64,000 bases of DNA from Marinobacter antarcticus (GCF_900142385.1 NZ_FRAQ01000001.1:682001-746000), one strand, 5' to 3'; shown: positions 51,732 through 61,726, counted from the first letter of the stretch. Made by a program: numbers and translations. The notes: generated by a model from the letters alone, not told the origin.

Positions 51732-52844
51732 ATGACCATGAATCTGGGCCCCATGTTTGAACCCTTCGAGGTTCACAACCTTACACTTCGCAACCGGGTT
51801 GCCATGGCGCCGATGACCCGGAATTTCTCGCCCAAAGGCATTCCCGGCGAGAACGTGGTTGCCTACTACCGACGCCGTGCCGAAGCCGGTGTGGGCCTTA
51901 TCATTACTGAAGGCACCACGGTGAATCACCCTGCGGCCAGCGGTTACCCTGATGTGCCCGCGTTTCACGGTGTTGAAGCGCTGGCGGGCTGGAAGAAGGT
52001 AGTGGATGCCGTGCACGAAGCCGGTGGCGCTATCTTTCCGCAGCTCTGGCACGTGGGTGCGGTACGCAAGGAAGGCACAGAGCCAAATCCGTCGGTTCCC
52101 GGTTACAGCCCTTCAGGCCTGTTTGCACCCGGCAAACCCACTGGCAAGGCCATGAGCAAAGAAGACATAGATGATGTTGTGACCGCATTTGCCGACGCCG
52201 CACAGGACGCCAAAGCCCTGGGATTTGATGGTGTTGAGATTCATGGTGCGCACGGCTATCTGCTCGACCAGTTTCTATGGGAAGGCACCAACCAGCGCGA
52301 TGACGAGTACGGCGGCAGCATGGAAAACCGCCTGCGTTTCGTTGTTGAGATTGTGGAAGCGGTTCGCCATCGTGTGGGCCCGGAGTTCCCTGTCATGCTG
52401 CGCTTCTCCCAGTGGAAGCAGCAGGACTATGACGCGAAACTGGTGAACAGCCCGGAAGAGCTCGAACAGTTCCTCAAGCCACTGGTTGAAGCCGGTGTGG
52501 ATATTTTCCACGCCTCAACCCGTCGTTTCTGGGAGCCTGAGTTTGAAGGCTCCAGCCTCAACCTGGCGGGCTGGACACAGAAGCTGTCCGGCAAGCCCAC
52601 CATGTCTGTTGGCAGCGTTGGCCTGACGGAAGACTTCATCAGCGGTACTTTTGCCAGTAAGAAAGAGGCGGTTGAGCGGTCTGGTATCGACGAGCTGGTA
52701 GAGCGCATGAACAACCATGAATTTGAACTGATTGCCGTGGGCCGCGCGCTTCTGCAGGATCCGGAATGGCTTACCAAAGTGAAGGAAGGGCGGCTTGACG
52801 AAGTGGACGATTTCGCCCGCAAATCCCTCACCAAACTGTACTGA
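51732..52844 (+). CDS. Old Yellow Enzyme family NADH:flavin oxidoreductase
   Basis: This 370-residue TIM-barrel flavoprotein has NRVAMAPMTRNFSPKG, ALGFDGVEIHGAHGYLLDQFLW with the conserved His/Asn region, QRDDEYGGSMENRLRF, and IAVGRALLQDPEW (FMN phosphate site). It reduces activated C=C bonds of enones or quinones using NAD(P)H. Three possible starts lie close together (GTG 51729, ATG 51732, ATG 51738); I chose 51732 because AGGGAG is best spaced. The divergent HxlR gene suggests electrophile-induced expression. Confidence 0.93.
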   Translation: MTMNLGPMFEPFEVHNLTLRNRVAMAPMTRNFSPKGIPGENVVAYYRRRAEAGVGLIITEGTTVNHPAASGYPDVPAFHGVEALAGWKKVVDAVHEAGGAIFPQLWHVGAVRKEGTEPNPSVPGYSPSGLFAPGKPTGKAMSKEDIDDVVTAFADAAQDAKALGFDGVEIHGAHGYLLDQFLWEGTNQRDDEYGGSMENRLRFVVEIVEAVRHRVGPEFPVMLRFSQWKQQDYDAKLVNSPEELEQFLKPLVEAGVDIFHASTRRFWEPEFEGSSLNLAGWTQKLSGKPTMSVGSVGLTEDFISGTFASKKEAVERSGIDELVERMNNHEFELIAVGRALLQDPEWLTKVKEGRLDEVDDFARKSLTKLY

Positions 52845-52945
52845 TCCCGGGCAGAATATTTCCTCTCTGTAACAGCACACCCCCTCTGCCGAAGCGTATG
52901 ATGGGGGTGTTTTTTCATCGGAAGAGTTTTACAGGAGGGACGGCA

Positions 52946-53254
52946 ATGTCTTTGAAAAACAGTCTTTCAGTGTTGATGCTTGCGGGCATGCTGGTGCTTG
53001 CCGGTTGCGCCACCGTAGGCAAGGATTTTTCCACACACAATGTTGATCAGATCAAGGCGGATGAAACCACCCGGGCCGACATTCAGGAAATGTTCGGTGA
53101 GCCCTGGCGCACGGGTATTGAAGACGGAAAACGCACCTGGACCTACGGCAAATACCGCTGGTCAGCCTTCGGCGATGCGGAAACAACCGATCTGGTTGTA
53201 CGCTTCAATTCCGACGGCACAGTCTCTTCCTACGTTTATAACACCACCGAGTAA
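52946..53254 (+). CDS. SmpA/OmlA (BamE-like) domain lipoprotein
   Basis: This 102-residue protein has a lipoprotein signal (VLAGCATVG, lipobox LAGC). The SmpA/OmlA fold shows DETTRADIQEMFGEPWRTGIEDGKRTWTYGKYRW, then an open C-terminus. The ATG at 52946 has AGGAGGG upstream; the in-frame ATG at 52898 is not favoured. It is likely outer-membrane attached, but whether it takes part in BAM assembly is unknown. Confidence 0.82.
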   Translation: MSLKNSLSVLMLAGMLVLAGCATVGKDFSTHNVDQIKADETTRADIQEMFGEPWRTGIEDGKRTWTYGKYRWSAFGDAETTDLVVRFNSDGTVSSYVYNTTE

Positions 53255-53264
53255 AGACTCCGAT

Positions 53265-53297
53265 GATGCGGTACCCGCAATATCCGGATACCGCATC
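53265..53297 (+). terminator. Weak terminator-like hairpin
   Basis: GATGCGGTA pairs with TACCGCATC (9 bp) after the SmpA-like gene, but the following bases lack a T-run, so efficiency is uncertain. Confidence 0.4.
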
Positions 53298-53324
53298 CAT
53301 TACGGCCTGTGTGGCTCACCTGGC

Positions 53325-54719
53325 TTAGCCCCGTAACCCGCTCACCAGTTTGTCGATGCTGTCTTTGGCATCGCCGAACAGCATGCGGGCGTTGTCCTTG
53401 AAGAACAGCGGGTTTTCCACCCCGGAATATCCTGTTGCCATGCCCCGTTTAAGAATTACCACATGGCGCGCCTTCCAGACCTCAAGAACCGGCATGCCGG
53501 CGATCGGGCTGCCCGGGTCTTCTGCGGCTGCGGGGTTCACCGTATCGTTGGCGCCTATAACCAGCACTACGTCAGTCGCCGGGAAATCCGCATTGATTTC
53601 GTCCATCTCCAGCACAATGTCGTAGGGCACATGGGCTTCTGCCAGCAACACGTTCATGTGCCCGGGCAGGCGGCCAGCGACAGGGTGAATACCAAAGCGC
53701 ACAGTCACCCCACGCTCCCTGAGCAGTTTGGTCAAATCACTGACTCCGCTCTGTGCCTGCGCCACGGCCATGCCGTAACCCGGTACGATAATCACCGAAT
53801 CGGCGTTGCGCAGCTCCTCACATACCTCGTCAGCACTGGTCTCCAGAGCCGTCTGCTCCGGGCCTGCAGTGGCGGAACTGCTGCTGGTCTGACCAAAACC
53901 ACCGAGGATGACGCTGATAAACGACCGGTTCATCGCCTTGCACATAATGTAGCTGAGGATGGCACCGCTGCTGCCGACGAGCGCGCCGGTGACGATCAGC
54001 AGGTCATTGCCCAGCATGAAGCCAATGGAAGCCGCGGCCCAGCCGGAGTAGCTGTTGAGCATGGAGACCACTACGGGCATGTCGGCACCGCCAATGGCCA
54101 TGATCAGGTGAATACCCAGGGCGGCGGCAATCACGGTCATCAGCACCAGAGCAATCAAACCCAGAGCCATGCTGCCGGTGCCCAGAAACCAGGCGCCCAG
54201 CAACACTGACGCCAATACTGCGGCCAGGTTCATCAGATGCCGGCCAGGCAGAGTGAGGGCTTTGCTGTCGATACGGCCATCAAGCTTGCCGCAGGCGATC
54301 AGTGAACCGGTAAAGGTGACCGCGCCGATAAAGATACCGACAAACACTTCCACCAGTTTGATGGTGTGTTCGGCACCGGTGGTGTGAATCAGCGGCTCAA
54401 TGTAGCCGGAGAAACCCACCAACACCGCAGCCAGGCCCACAAAGCTGTGCAGCAGGGCCACCAGTTGCGGCATCTGGGTCATTTCCACCCTGTTGGCGAT
54501 GACGATGCCAATACTGGCCCCTGCCAACACCGCAATCACAATGGCGACTAGCCCGCTATCGCTGACGCTGGCGATCGTGGCCACCAGTGCGATGAGAATG
54601 CCGGCAACCCCGTAAAGGTTGCCCCGGCGCGAGGATTCCTGATGGCTAAGGCCTCCGAGGCTGAGAATAAACAATACGCTGGCCACCACATAGGCCACAC
54701 TAACGAGTCCTGTACTCAT
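53325..54719 (-). CDS. pntB: NAD(P) transhydrogenase subunit beta
   Basis: This 464-residue protein has nine-helix domain II of PntB (about 1-265), including [19 protein letters not shown] and [24 protein letters not shown]. The NADP-binding domain III follows: [37 protein letters not shown] and [26 protein letters not shown]. With PntA it uses proton motive force to make NADPH from NADH. It lies just downstream of pntA, with a 12-bp gap. Confidence 0.97.
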   Translation of the reverse strand: MSTGLVSVAYVVASVLFILSLGGLSHQESSRRGNLYGVAGILIALVATIASVSDSGLVAIVIAVLAGASIGIVIANRVEMTQMPQLVALLHSFVGLAAVLVGFSGYIEPLIHTTGAEHTIKLVEVFVGIFIGAVTFTGSLIACGKLDGRIDSKALTLPGRHLMNLAAVLASVLLGAWFLGTGSMALGLIALVLMTVIAAALGIHLIMAIGGADMPVVVSMLNSYSGWAAASIGFMLGNDLLIVTGALVGSSGAILSYIMCKAMNRSFISVILGGFGQTSSSSATAGPEQTALETSADEVCEELRNADSVIIVPGYGMAVAQAQSGVSDLTKLLRERGVTVRFGIHPVAGRLPGHMNVLLAEAHVPYDIVLEMDEINADFPATDVVLVIGANDTVNPAAAEDPGSPIAGMPVLEVWKARHVVILKRGMATGYSGVENPLFFKDNARMLFGDAKDSIDKLVSGLRG

Positions 54720-54731
54720 GGCGGTCGCCTC

Positions 54732-56309
54732 CTATCTGCGGAACATTTTGAGCATGCGATGGGTAACCCGGAAGCCGCCCCCCACGTTGATGCTGGCAAT
54801 CAGCACCGCCACAAACGCCATGATCCCGACCACGACGTTTTCTGCCTGGGCCAGGTGCAGCATGGCACCAATCACGATAATGCCGCTGATGGCGTTGGTT
54901 ACACTCATCAGGGGCGTGTGCAGAGAGGCGGTCACGTTCCAGACAACCTGCCAGCCAATAAAACAGGCCAGCACAAACACCGTGAAGTGGCGCAGGAAGC
55001 TCTCAGGTGCGTAAGCGCCAACGCCGTAAAGTGCAGCAATGGTGACAATCAGCACGGCGCTTTTGCCAATCAGGCTGCGGCGCCTGGATTCCTTGTGTGC
55101 CGCTGCCTTCTGCTCGGCAGAGGGTTCTTCGGTGCCCGGCGCGGGCTTCGGACTGACCGGGGTCTGAGGCTGAGGTGGCGGCCAGGTAACATCCTGATCC
55201 AGCACTACGGTGAGGCCACGGATAACGTCGTCTTCCATGTTCACCTGCGGCTGGCCGTCTTTCTCCGGCGTCAGCTCGGTCAGCAGGTGGAAAAGGTTGG
55301 TGGCGTAAAGGTCACTGGCCACCTTGGCCATGCGGCTGGGCAGATCCGTGTAGCCGATCAGCGTAACTTCATGCTGTTCCGCAATTTTGCCAGGCTCGGT
55401 GAGTTCGCAGTTGCCGCCGCGTTCCGACGCCAGATCAACAATCACACTGCCGGGCTTCATGGACTTCACCATCTCCGCCGTAATCAGTTTGGGTGCTGGC
55501 TTGCCGGGAATCAGGGCGGTGGTGATGATAATGTCCACCTCTTTGGCCTGCTCCGCAAACAGGGCCATCTCCGCCTTGATGAACTCGTCGCTCATCTGTT
55601 TGGCGTAACCACCCGTGCCAGAACCTTCTTCCTCATCAAAATCCAACTGAAGAAACTCGGCACCCATGCTTTCAATCTGTTCCTTCACTTCCAGCCGGGT
55701 ATCGAACGCCCGAACGATAGCCCCCAGGCTGTTGGCAGCGCCGACAGCCGCGAGCCCAGCCACGCCGGCACCGATCACCATTACTTTGGCCGGTGGCACC
55801 TTGCCGGCTGCCGTCATCTGGCCGGTAAAGAAACGCCCGAAATGGTTAGCCGCCTCGATCACTGCCCGATAGCCGGCAATGTTCGCCATGGCACTGAGGG
55901 CATCCATTTTCTGGGCCCGGCTGATCCGGGGCAGGCTGTCGATGGCGAACGTAGTGATTTTGCGGGCAGCAAGTTGCTTTAGGAGTTCCGGGTTCTGGGC
56001 TGGCCAGATATAACTGACGAGAAAGCCGCCTTCCTTCATCAGATCGGCTTCATGCTTGCCCAGTGCCGGATTCTGCATGGGTGCGCGGACTTTCAGGATG
56101 AAATCCGCATCGCTCCATAGCGAGCGGGTATCCGCCGCAATGGTCGCGCCAACGGCCTCATAGGCTTCATCGCGATAGTGTGCCGCCTCTCCGGCACCCA
56201 TCTCAACAGTGACTTCGTAGCCCAAGGCGATCAGCTTGTGCACCGATGGTGGTGTCGCTGCAACCCGCCGCTCGTCTGTATATATCTCTTTCGGAATGCC
56301 CAGTTTCAT
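54732..56309 (-). CDS. pntA: NAD(P) transhydrogenase subunit alpha
   Basis: This 525-residue PntA has domain I: MKLGIPKEIYTDERRVAATP, and the NAD-binding MVIGAGVAGLAAVGAANSLGAIV. A Pro-rich linker (PPPQPQTPVSPKPAPGTEEP) precedes the four-helix domain II. It is fused full length, as in Escherichia coli. The NADPH it helps make supports redox defence alongside AhpF and thioredoxin systems. The two genes form an operon. Confidence 0.97.
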   Translation of the reverse strand: MKLGIPKEIYTDERRVAATPPSVHKLIALGYEVTVEMGAGEAAHYRDEAYEAVGATIAADTRSLWSDADFILKVRAPMQNPALGKHEADLMKEGGFLVSYIWPAQNPELLKQLAARKITTFAIDSLPRISRAQKMDALSAMANIAGYRAVIEAANHFGRFFTGQMTAAGKVPPAKVMVIGAGVAGLAAVGAANSLGAIVRAFDTRLEVKEQIESMGAEFLQLDFDEEEGSGTGGYAKQMSDEFIKAEMALFAEQAKEVDIIITTALIPGKPAPKLITAEMVKSMKPGSVIVDLASERGGNCELTEPGKIAEQHEVTLIGYTDLPSRMAKVASDLYATNLFHLLTELTPEKDGQPQVNMEDDVIRGLTVVLDQDVTWPPPQPQTPVSPKPAPGTEEPSAEQKAAAHKESRRRSLIGKSAVLIVTIAALYGVGAYAPESFLRHFTVFVLACFIGWQVVWNVTASLHTPLMSVTNAISGIIVIGAMLHLAQAENVVVGIMAFVAVLIASINVGGGFRVTHRMLKMFRR

Positions 56310-56539
56310 AGCGCGCCCGTCCTCCAGCTAAACCGATGAACCAAGTGTCTGACATATAGACTAGTGCAACCTGAGAAAACTGCCCATTTATGCGAGCTCA
56401 AGTAATCAGAACTTTAGAGTCAGGAAGCGGCGATTAACTGAAATGGTTCCGGTAGTCTGAGTATAGGCGGGTTAAGTTTTCTGTAAGGTTCAGGGCCTAT
56501 ACTGCTAAAATATTGAATCAGATTTTACCGGGAAAACTA

Positions 56540-58228
56540 ATGTCCTTGTCCTCTAAACGCTCTTTCCATGCAGAAACTGCCGCGCCTGGTGGAACTGGTC
56601 GGTTTCAATGGCCCGCGATCAAACCCCACTGGATGGTGTTAATTGGCGCCATTGCCCTGACCGGGTTCTACAACTTTCCATTCTATTCCGCCATTGAGCG
56701 ATACGTTGGCTTTGAACAGCCGATGCTTATGGTCAAGCTCGTCTTTCTGTTGCTACTGGTCAATCATCTGTTGATCAGCCTGTTTTCGTTTCGATTTGCC
56801 TTAAAGCCGGCACTGGTGTTCCTGTTTTTCAGTGCTGCACTCAGCGGTTATTTCATGAATGCCTACGGTGTGCTGATAGACAAGCACATGCTTCAGAACG
56901 CGCTGGAAACCGATGTGCACGAGGCCCGTGGTCTGCTCAGCACCGGAATGCTTATTCATATGGCGATCTTTTTCGTTGTTCCGGCCGTTCTGCTATATCT
57001 GATCCGGGTGAAGTGGCCGCCCGGGTTTAAAAAGGTCACGCACTGGCTTGCTCCGATAGCAATCGATGTGGCGCTCATTCTGGTGTTGGCGTTGACCAGC
57101 TATCAGGAGATGGCCTCAACGTTTCGTAATCACCGGGATATCAAGGATCTTGTTGTGCCGGTGAACAGTGTGGCTGCCCTGGGATCCCTTGTTAGCAAGG
57201 TCGCTGCGGCGCAGTTTCCCCAGGAGTATCAGCAGGTCGGTCTTGATGCGACGGTTTCTCTCCCGGTTGCCGATCGTGCCAAACCCAATCTGGTGGTTTT
57301 TGTCCTGGGTGAAACTGCGCGCGCAGATCATTTCGGGCTCAATGGCTATGAGCGCAATACCACACCAGAGCTCAGTCAGCTGGTTCGGGAGCCCGGTGGA
57401 AAGCTTGTAAACTTCCCCCAGGTATCGTCCTGTGGAACCGCAACCGCGTTGTCGGTGCCCTGCATGTTTTCCTGGCTGGGAAGGCCGGATTACGACGAAG
57501 CGGTGGCAAAAAACAGCGATAACTATCTGGATATCATGGCCCGGGCGGGCATTGTCAGTACCTGGCTAGACAATAATTCCGGCTGTAAGGGAGTGTGTGA
57601 TCGCATCCCCACAACTCGGCCGGAGGATATTGAATTGTGCCAGGGGGAATACTGTGATGATCTGGTGTTGCTGAAGGGGGCCCATGAACAGCTTGATGCA
57701 GGGGATAATAAGGACCATTTCATGGTGTTGCACCAACTGGGCAGTCACGGCCCCGAGTACTACAAGCGCAGTAAACCTGATCAGAAGAAGTTCCTGCCGG
57801 AGTGCGAGAGCAATGAGTTTCAGACCTGCGACCAACAGGCTATTATCAACGCCTACGATAACAGCATTCTGGTGACGGACGAGCTGTTGGGTGACACCGT
57901 GCGCATGCTGAAATCAATGCAGTCGGACTATAATACCGCTCTGGTGTATGTCTCCGACCATGGCGAGTCACTGGGTGAAAGTGGCATCTACTTGCATGGC
58001 ATTCCCTACATGCTGGCACCCGAGGCTCAGACTCATGTGCCCATGGTGATGTGGCTGTCGGACGGTTTCCAGATAGCTAACAGGATTGATGCCGAATGCC
58101 TGAATCAGGTTGCATCGCAGCCGCTCAGCCACGATAACCTGTTTTCTTCAATGCTGGGCATGATGAACGTTGAGAGCGAGGCGGTGAAGCCGTCACTCAA
58201 TATTTTCGAGGATTGCAGAGCGCAGTAA
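56540..58228 (+). CDS. Phosphoethanolamine transferase (EptA/PmrC type)
   Basis: This 562-residue protein has five membrane helices (about 25-175). A periplasmic alkaline-phosphatase-fold domain has VFVLGETARADHFGLNGYERNTTPEL and the catalytic Thr in VSSCGTATALSVPCMFS, with later YVSDHGESLGESGIYLHG providing metal ligands. It transfers phosphoethanolamine to lipid A phosphates at the outer face of the inner membrane. I chose the ATG at 56540 over the upstream in-frame TTG at 56513, which has no ribosome-binding site. It could also modify other surface glycans. Confidence 0.9.
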   Translation: MSLSSKRSFHAETAAPGGTGRFQWPAIKPHWMVLIGAIALTGFYNFPFYSAIERYVGFEQPMLMVKLVFLLLLVNHLLISLFSFRFALKPALVFLFFSAALSGYFMNAYGVLIDKHMLQNALETDVHEARGLLSTGMLIHMAIFFVVPAVLLYLIRVKWPPGFKKVTHWLAPIAIDVALILVLALTSYQEMASTFRNHRDIKDLVVPVNSVAALGSLVSKVAAAQFPQEYQQVGLDATVSLPVADRAKPNLVVFVLGETARADHFGLNGYERNTTPELSQLVREPGGKLVNFPQVSSCGTATALSVPCMFSWLGRPDYDEAVAKNSDNYLDIMARAGIVSTWLDNNSGCKGVCDRIPTTRPEDIELCQGEYCDDLVLLKGAHEQLDAGDNKDHFMVLHQLGSHGPEYYKRSKPDQKKFLPECESNEFQTCDQQAIINAYDNSILVTDELLGDTVRMLKSMQSDYNTALVYVSDHGESLGESGIYLHGIPYMLAPEAQTHVPMVMWLSDGFQIANRIDAECLNQVASQPLSHDNLFSSMLGMMNVESEAVKPSLNIFEDCRAQ

Positions 58229-58237
58229 GGCGGATTG

Positions 58238-59080
58238 TCAGTCGCCCAGCCTTTTCTCTGCGGGGATATAAGTGCCCGGTGGCTGATAATAGTTGAGGAA
58301 GGTGGCTGTTTTCCTGTGACCGTGGCGCCGGAATAGATCCGTCAGGTTCAGGCCGATGCCCATATACAGGGTTCGCTCATTGCGCTCGTCCGGCTCTGAG
58401 TAGCCTCTGGCGTAATAGCCGGCGTGCAGTTCGAAGTGTCGGAGAAAACTGTCGCTGAAGGTATCGAAGCCGTTCAGCTTGAGTGCCACCAGGTATTTTG
58501 AGTTGTCATAGTCGGTGGTGATATCCGCCTGATTTGGCTGAAAACCGACTTCCCAGCGCAGATCGACCTTTCTGGCCAGGCTCGGATACCGGTACCGGTA
58601 GTACCCTGCCAGACCGCCGATGGCATTGGCGACCAGGTCTTCGTAGGAAAACCCATAGTCGCTGAAGGCATCCCCCAGCTCCATATAGCCAAGGATGACA
58701 AAGGAAGACAGGGAACCATACAAGGCAGCGTCTTCCGGAGAGAAGCACCAGTATTCAAACAGACTGGAAACGCCTTGGGCGGTCGCGTAGGTGGTGAACA
58801 AATGCCCCAGTTTGTCGGCCCCACCTTCCGTAGTATCCTGCCCGAACCAGCCCTCTGGCGATGACTTGGGCCGTTTCGTGAAGTAATCCCAGTTCGCGAT
58901 TCCCCAGGCGGTAATCACGCCCACACCGGTGGCTGTCACACTCAGGGTCCGGCGGATCTGATCGTCTGGCGCGATGGGCTCACGGCACTCGGCTTCGGCT
59001 CGCGATGACAAGATTAACGCGGCCGTGAACATCAGGACCGGGCCGAGACGAAACGCTGTGTCGTTTGATATTGGCGGCAT
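58238..59080 (-). CDS. DUF2279 (YfiM-like) outer membrane or exported protein
   Basis: This 280-residue protein has a signal peptide (about 1-31, ending SSRAEA). The DUF2279 core is GGADKLGHLFTTYATAQGVSSLFEYWC and GDAFSDYGFSYEDLVANAIGGLAGYYRYRYPS, and the C-terminal strands GHRKTATFLNYYQPPGTYIP look barrel-like. The family is likely lipid-related. I chose the ATG at 59080, which begins the signal peptide and has AGGGTGA upstream. It converges with eptA across 9 bp. Confidence 0.78.
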   Translation of the reverse strand: MPPISNDTAFRLGPVLMFTAALILSSRAEAECREPIAPDDQIRRTLSVTATGVGVITAWGIANWDYFTKRPKSSPEGWFGQDTTEGGADKLGHLFTTYATAQGVSSLFEYWCFSPEDAALYGSLSSFVILGYMELGDAFSDYGFSYEDLVANAIGGLAGYYRYRYPSLARKVDLRWEVGFQPNQADITTDYDNSKYLVALKLNGFDTFSDSFLRHFELHAGYYARGYSEPDERNERTLYMGIGLNLTDLFRRHGHRKTATFLNYYQPPGTYIPAEKRLGD

Positions 59081-59145
59081 GTTGTCACCCTGCAGATCAC
59101 AATCCTGTTCCGGGCATTCCTTGACCCTTTCAGCATAGACCGGTT

Positions 59146-59171
59146 TGACACAGGGTGTCACCGTTACGGTG
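59146..59171. promoter_or_regulatory. Nested palindromes between DUF2279 and marC
   Basis: TGACAC-AGG-GTGTCA (59146-59160) overlaps CACCG-TTA-CGGTG (59159-59171), next to a TTGACA that could be a -35 element. Both could be operators, but no regulator is known for them. Confidence 0.35.
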
Positions 59172-59311
59172 GCTAATGCGACTTAGCTCACCCGTGACGA
59201 CTGGCTTGATGCGGCGGCAGGGGAGGTCGCCGTGGCCTGTGAATACGTTCAGTTCCGTACGGAAAGTTGCGAACCTTGCGGTTATGCTAGCCCCTTTTCC
59301 AAGCCCATCGG

Positions 59312-59944
59312 ATGTCCGGAATGATCGAAGCGTTTGTCAGTACCTACATCAGCAGCACCGTGCGTTTTCTGTTTCTGCTGGCTCCGTTTTTTGTCGTCAC
59401 CATGTTCCTGGCGTTGACCAGGGGTTTACCGGTGGCCGAGAAAACGTCGATCATTCGCCGGTCGACGTTGTCCGCACTCATTCTTGGACTTATTCTGTTC
59501 TTTGTCGGGCCGCTCCTGTTCAGCGCCATTGGCATCACCCTGAACTCCTTTCGTATTGGCGCCGGCAGTTTGCTGTTCCTGACGGCGATCAGTCTGGTCA
59601 CTAGCGGTACCCGGAATCACGCCACGGGACTGCCTGACGAAGATCGGGATGACATTGCCGTGGTACCCCTGGCGATTCCGGTGATGATTGGCCCCGCCAC
59701 CATTGGTGCGATCCTGGTTTATGGTGCTGAACTGAGTAAGGTGACCGAGGTGGTCGGTGGACTGCTTGGTCTGGTATCGAGCCTGCTGGTTCTGGCGGTA
59801 TTGCTGCATCTGTCGGGTTACCTGGAGAAGGTTCTGGGTAAGACCGGCCTGAATATTATGTCCAAGATCAGTGGTCTGATTTTGTCTGCAATGGCCGCCG
59901 AAATTGTGTTGACGGGTATTGCCGGCTTTATCGCAAGCACATAA
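59312..59944 (+). CDS. MarC family inner membrane protein
   Basis: This 210-residue protein has six helices. Helices 1 and 2 show FLLAPFFVVTMFLALTRGLP, and AAEIVLTGIAGFIAST is at the end. IPLAVPV-like signature residues are VVPLAIPVMIGPATIGAILV. The family (MarC/UPF0056) is widespread, but its transported substrate is unknown. Two in-frame ATGs (59312, 59321) are possible starts. Confidence 0.88.
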   Translation: MSGMIEAFVSTYISSTVRFLFLLAPFFVVTMFLALTRGLPVAEKTSIIRRSTLSALILGLILFFVGPLLFSAIGITLNSFRIGAGSLLFLTAISLVTSGTRNHATGLPDEDRDDIAVVPLAIPVMIGPATIGAILVYGAELSKVTEVVGGLLGLVSSLLVLAVLLHLSGYLEKVLGKTGLNIMSKISGLILSAMAAEIVLTGIAGFIAST

Positions 59945-59977
59945 AGTTATTCGGGGTTTCATTGCTCATGGGGATGT

Positions 59978-60541
59978 ATGTCTGCCGATACCATTGAACA
60001 CAACCGCAAACGCTTCGATTTTTCCGGCATCAAGTCGATCTGGCTGTTCGGTTATGGCTCGCTGATTTACAAAGTGGACTTTCCGTTTCTGGAGCAGCGC
60101 CCCGCTTCTATCCAGGGCTGGGTGCGTCGGTTCTGGCAGGCATCTCACGACCATCGTGGAACTGCAGAAGCGCCGGGGCGGGTGGTAACCCTGATAGAAC
60201 AGCCCGGGGCCGTCTGCAAGGGCATGGCATTCCGGGTTTCGCCCAGTGTGTTTGAACACCTGGATGTGCGTGAAAAGAATGGCTATCTGAGGTTTTCCAC
60301 AACCTTGACGTTCGAAAGCGGGGGCCATGCCGAAGGGTTGGTATATATCGCTACTGAGGATAATGAGGCATTTCTTGGTCACGCTCCCGAAGCAGATATA
60401 GCTCGCCAGATCGCCACAGCAGTTGGCCCCAGCGGCCCCAATTCTGAATATCTTTTCAGGCTGGCAGACTCACTAAGAACACTCGGCGATGAGTGTACTC
60501 ACACGTTTGCAATTGAGGCGTGTTTGAAGAAAAACTCCTGA
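59978..60541 (+). CDS. chaC: Glutathione-specific gamma-glutamylcyclotransferase (ChaC)
   Basis: This 187-residue protein has SIWLFGYGSLIYKVDFPFLEQRPASIQGWVRRFWQASHDHRG, the YGSL/ChaC motif, and the catalytic Glu in LDVREKNGYLR. It degrades glutathione to 5-oxoproline and Cys-Gly, setting cytosolic thiol levels. It follows marC by 33 bp, so they may share a transcript. Confidence 0.93.
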   Translation: MSADTIEHNRKRFDFSGIKSIWLFGYGSLIYKVDFPFLEQRPASIQGWVRRFWQASHDHRGTAEAPGRVVTLIEQPGAVCKGMAFRVSPSVFEHLDVREKNGYLRFSTTLTFESGGHAEGLVYIATEDNEAFLGHAPEADIARQIATAVGPSGPNSEYLFRLADSLRTLGDECTHTFAIEACLKKNS

Positions 60542-60559
60542 GCAAGAACTTTAGCTGCG

Positions 60560-61477
60560 TCAGGCCTCGACCTTAGTCGACAGGCGCTTCTCACGAGCAG
60601 CGGGATTGAACCCCCTGGCAGGCGATTTCCGCCGCTGGTCCAGACCTGTCAGCACCAGAGGTATAACAACCATCATGCTGCCTACCAGGAACCACCAGTC
60701 CGGTACCTCGTTAAACCAGATCCAGCCGATACCCACAGCCCAGATCAGGCCCGTGTATTCCGCACTGGTTACTTGGTTTGCGTCTACCTGGCGGTAGGCC
60801 AGCAGAACGGTGATGTTGTAGCCCAGAATAAAAAGTGCAGAACCGGCCGCGGTGAACAGGATCTCCGGGTGCCAGGTTGCGCCCTGTTGCCATTCCCATA
60901 CAGCGAGCAGCCCGGATGCGGGTATGACCAACAGGTAGTTGAGAATCAGCTTGTGAACCGTCGTCTGGTTCTTCGGCAGTTTACGCACCATGACGGCGTT
61001 GATAGCCAGCGCAAGCGCGGACCCCAGCGCAGCGATGGCGGCCCAGTTGAACTCTACCGGGCGCAGGATAACCACAATGCCGGCAAAACCACTGAACACC
61101 GCAAATACGCTGAGGGGAGTCAAAGATTCCCGGAAAATAAAGACCGAAAACACCATCACCAGAATCGGTGCTGCATAAAACACCGCGTTAGCCGTGGCCA
61201 GCGGCAGGTTACTCAGAGCCACGATCATGCACAGGAGGCCCGCCAGATGAATGTGCGCCCGGATCGCATGTACTTTGAGCCCGGCAAACAGATTGTTGCG
61301 GTCGATCTTGCGCGCCAGCGGTAGCAGGAACGCGAGGGTGATCAGGCAGCGCAGAAACGCAAACTGAAAAATCGGCGCGCCCGGCTCCATAAGTTTGATG
61401 AACACGTCGGAGACCAGTGCCATGGCATTGCCGATCACTAGAAGTAGTATGGCGCTGTTAACGGTTTTCCCCGACAT
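60560..61477 (-). CDS. DMT superfamily (EamA) exporter
   Basis: This 305-residue protein has about ten helices in two EamA halves: LLVIGNAMALVSDVFIKLMEPGAPIFQFAFLRCLITLAFLLPL, and VTSAEYTGLIWAVGIGWIWFNEVPDWWFLVGSMMVVIPLV. The Pro-containing inter-half region is conserved. Its substrate is unknown; members export amino acids, nucleosides or other small molecules. It is divergent from the LysR gene. Confidence 0.88.
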   Translation of the reverse strand: MSGKTVNSAILLLVIGNAMALVSDVFIKLMEPGAPIFQFAFLRCLITLAFLLPLARKIDRNNLFAGLKVHAIRAHIHLAGLLCMIVALSNLPLATANAVFYAAPILVMVFSVFIFRESLTPLSVFAVFSGFAGIVVILRPVEFNWAAIAALGSALALAINAVMVRKLPKNQTTVHKLILNYLLVIPASGLLAVWEWQQGATWHPEILFTAAGSALFILGYNITVLLAYRQVDANQVTSAEYTGLIWAVGIGWIWFNEVPDWWFLVGSMMVVIPLVLTGLDQRRKSPARGFNPAAREKRLSTKVEA

Positions 61478-61711
61478 GATGACCTCTGATGTTCCAACTT
61501 CGACAGGCGTGAGCTGTATCGAGCCTGGGTGAATGTAATTTGGTGCCGTTTACTGTCAGATAATCCGGTTCACAACAGCGGACCGACAAAAGCCAAAACG
61601 AGACAAAAACAGCCCGAATCTCACGTTAAAATTGTGAGGCTCTCATCTTGATTGGACAAAAATAGCCGCCCAAGCCTTGGTAACTCTGGCCTGGAGCAAT
61701 ACCACACTTCG

Positions 61712-61726
61712 TGAGATCGAATCTCA
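61712..61726. promoter_or_regulatory. LysR-type operator candidate
   Basis: TGAGAT-CGA-ATCTCA is a perfect dyad with a 3-base centre, ending T-N-A-like as LysR sites do, 97 bp upstream of the LysR start. The 345-bp spacer 61478-61822 shows nothing else clear. Confidence 0.35.

Noticed and set aside
54642-55982. 446-codon plus-strand frame opposite pntA/pntB
   Set aside because: It is antisense to the strongly supported transhydrogenase genes. Its His- and Gln-rich composition is typical of shadow frames in GC-rich genes.
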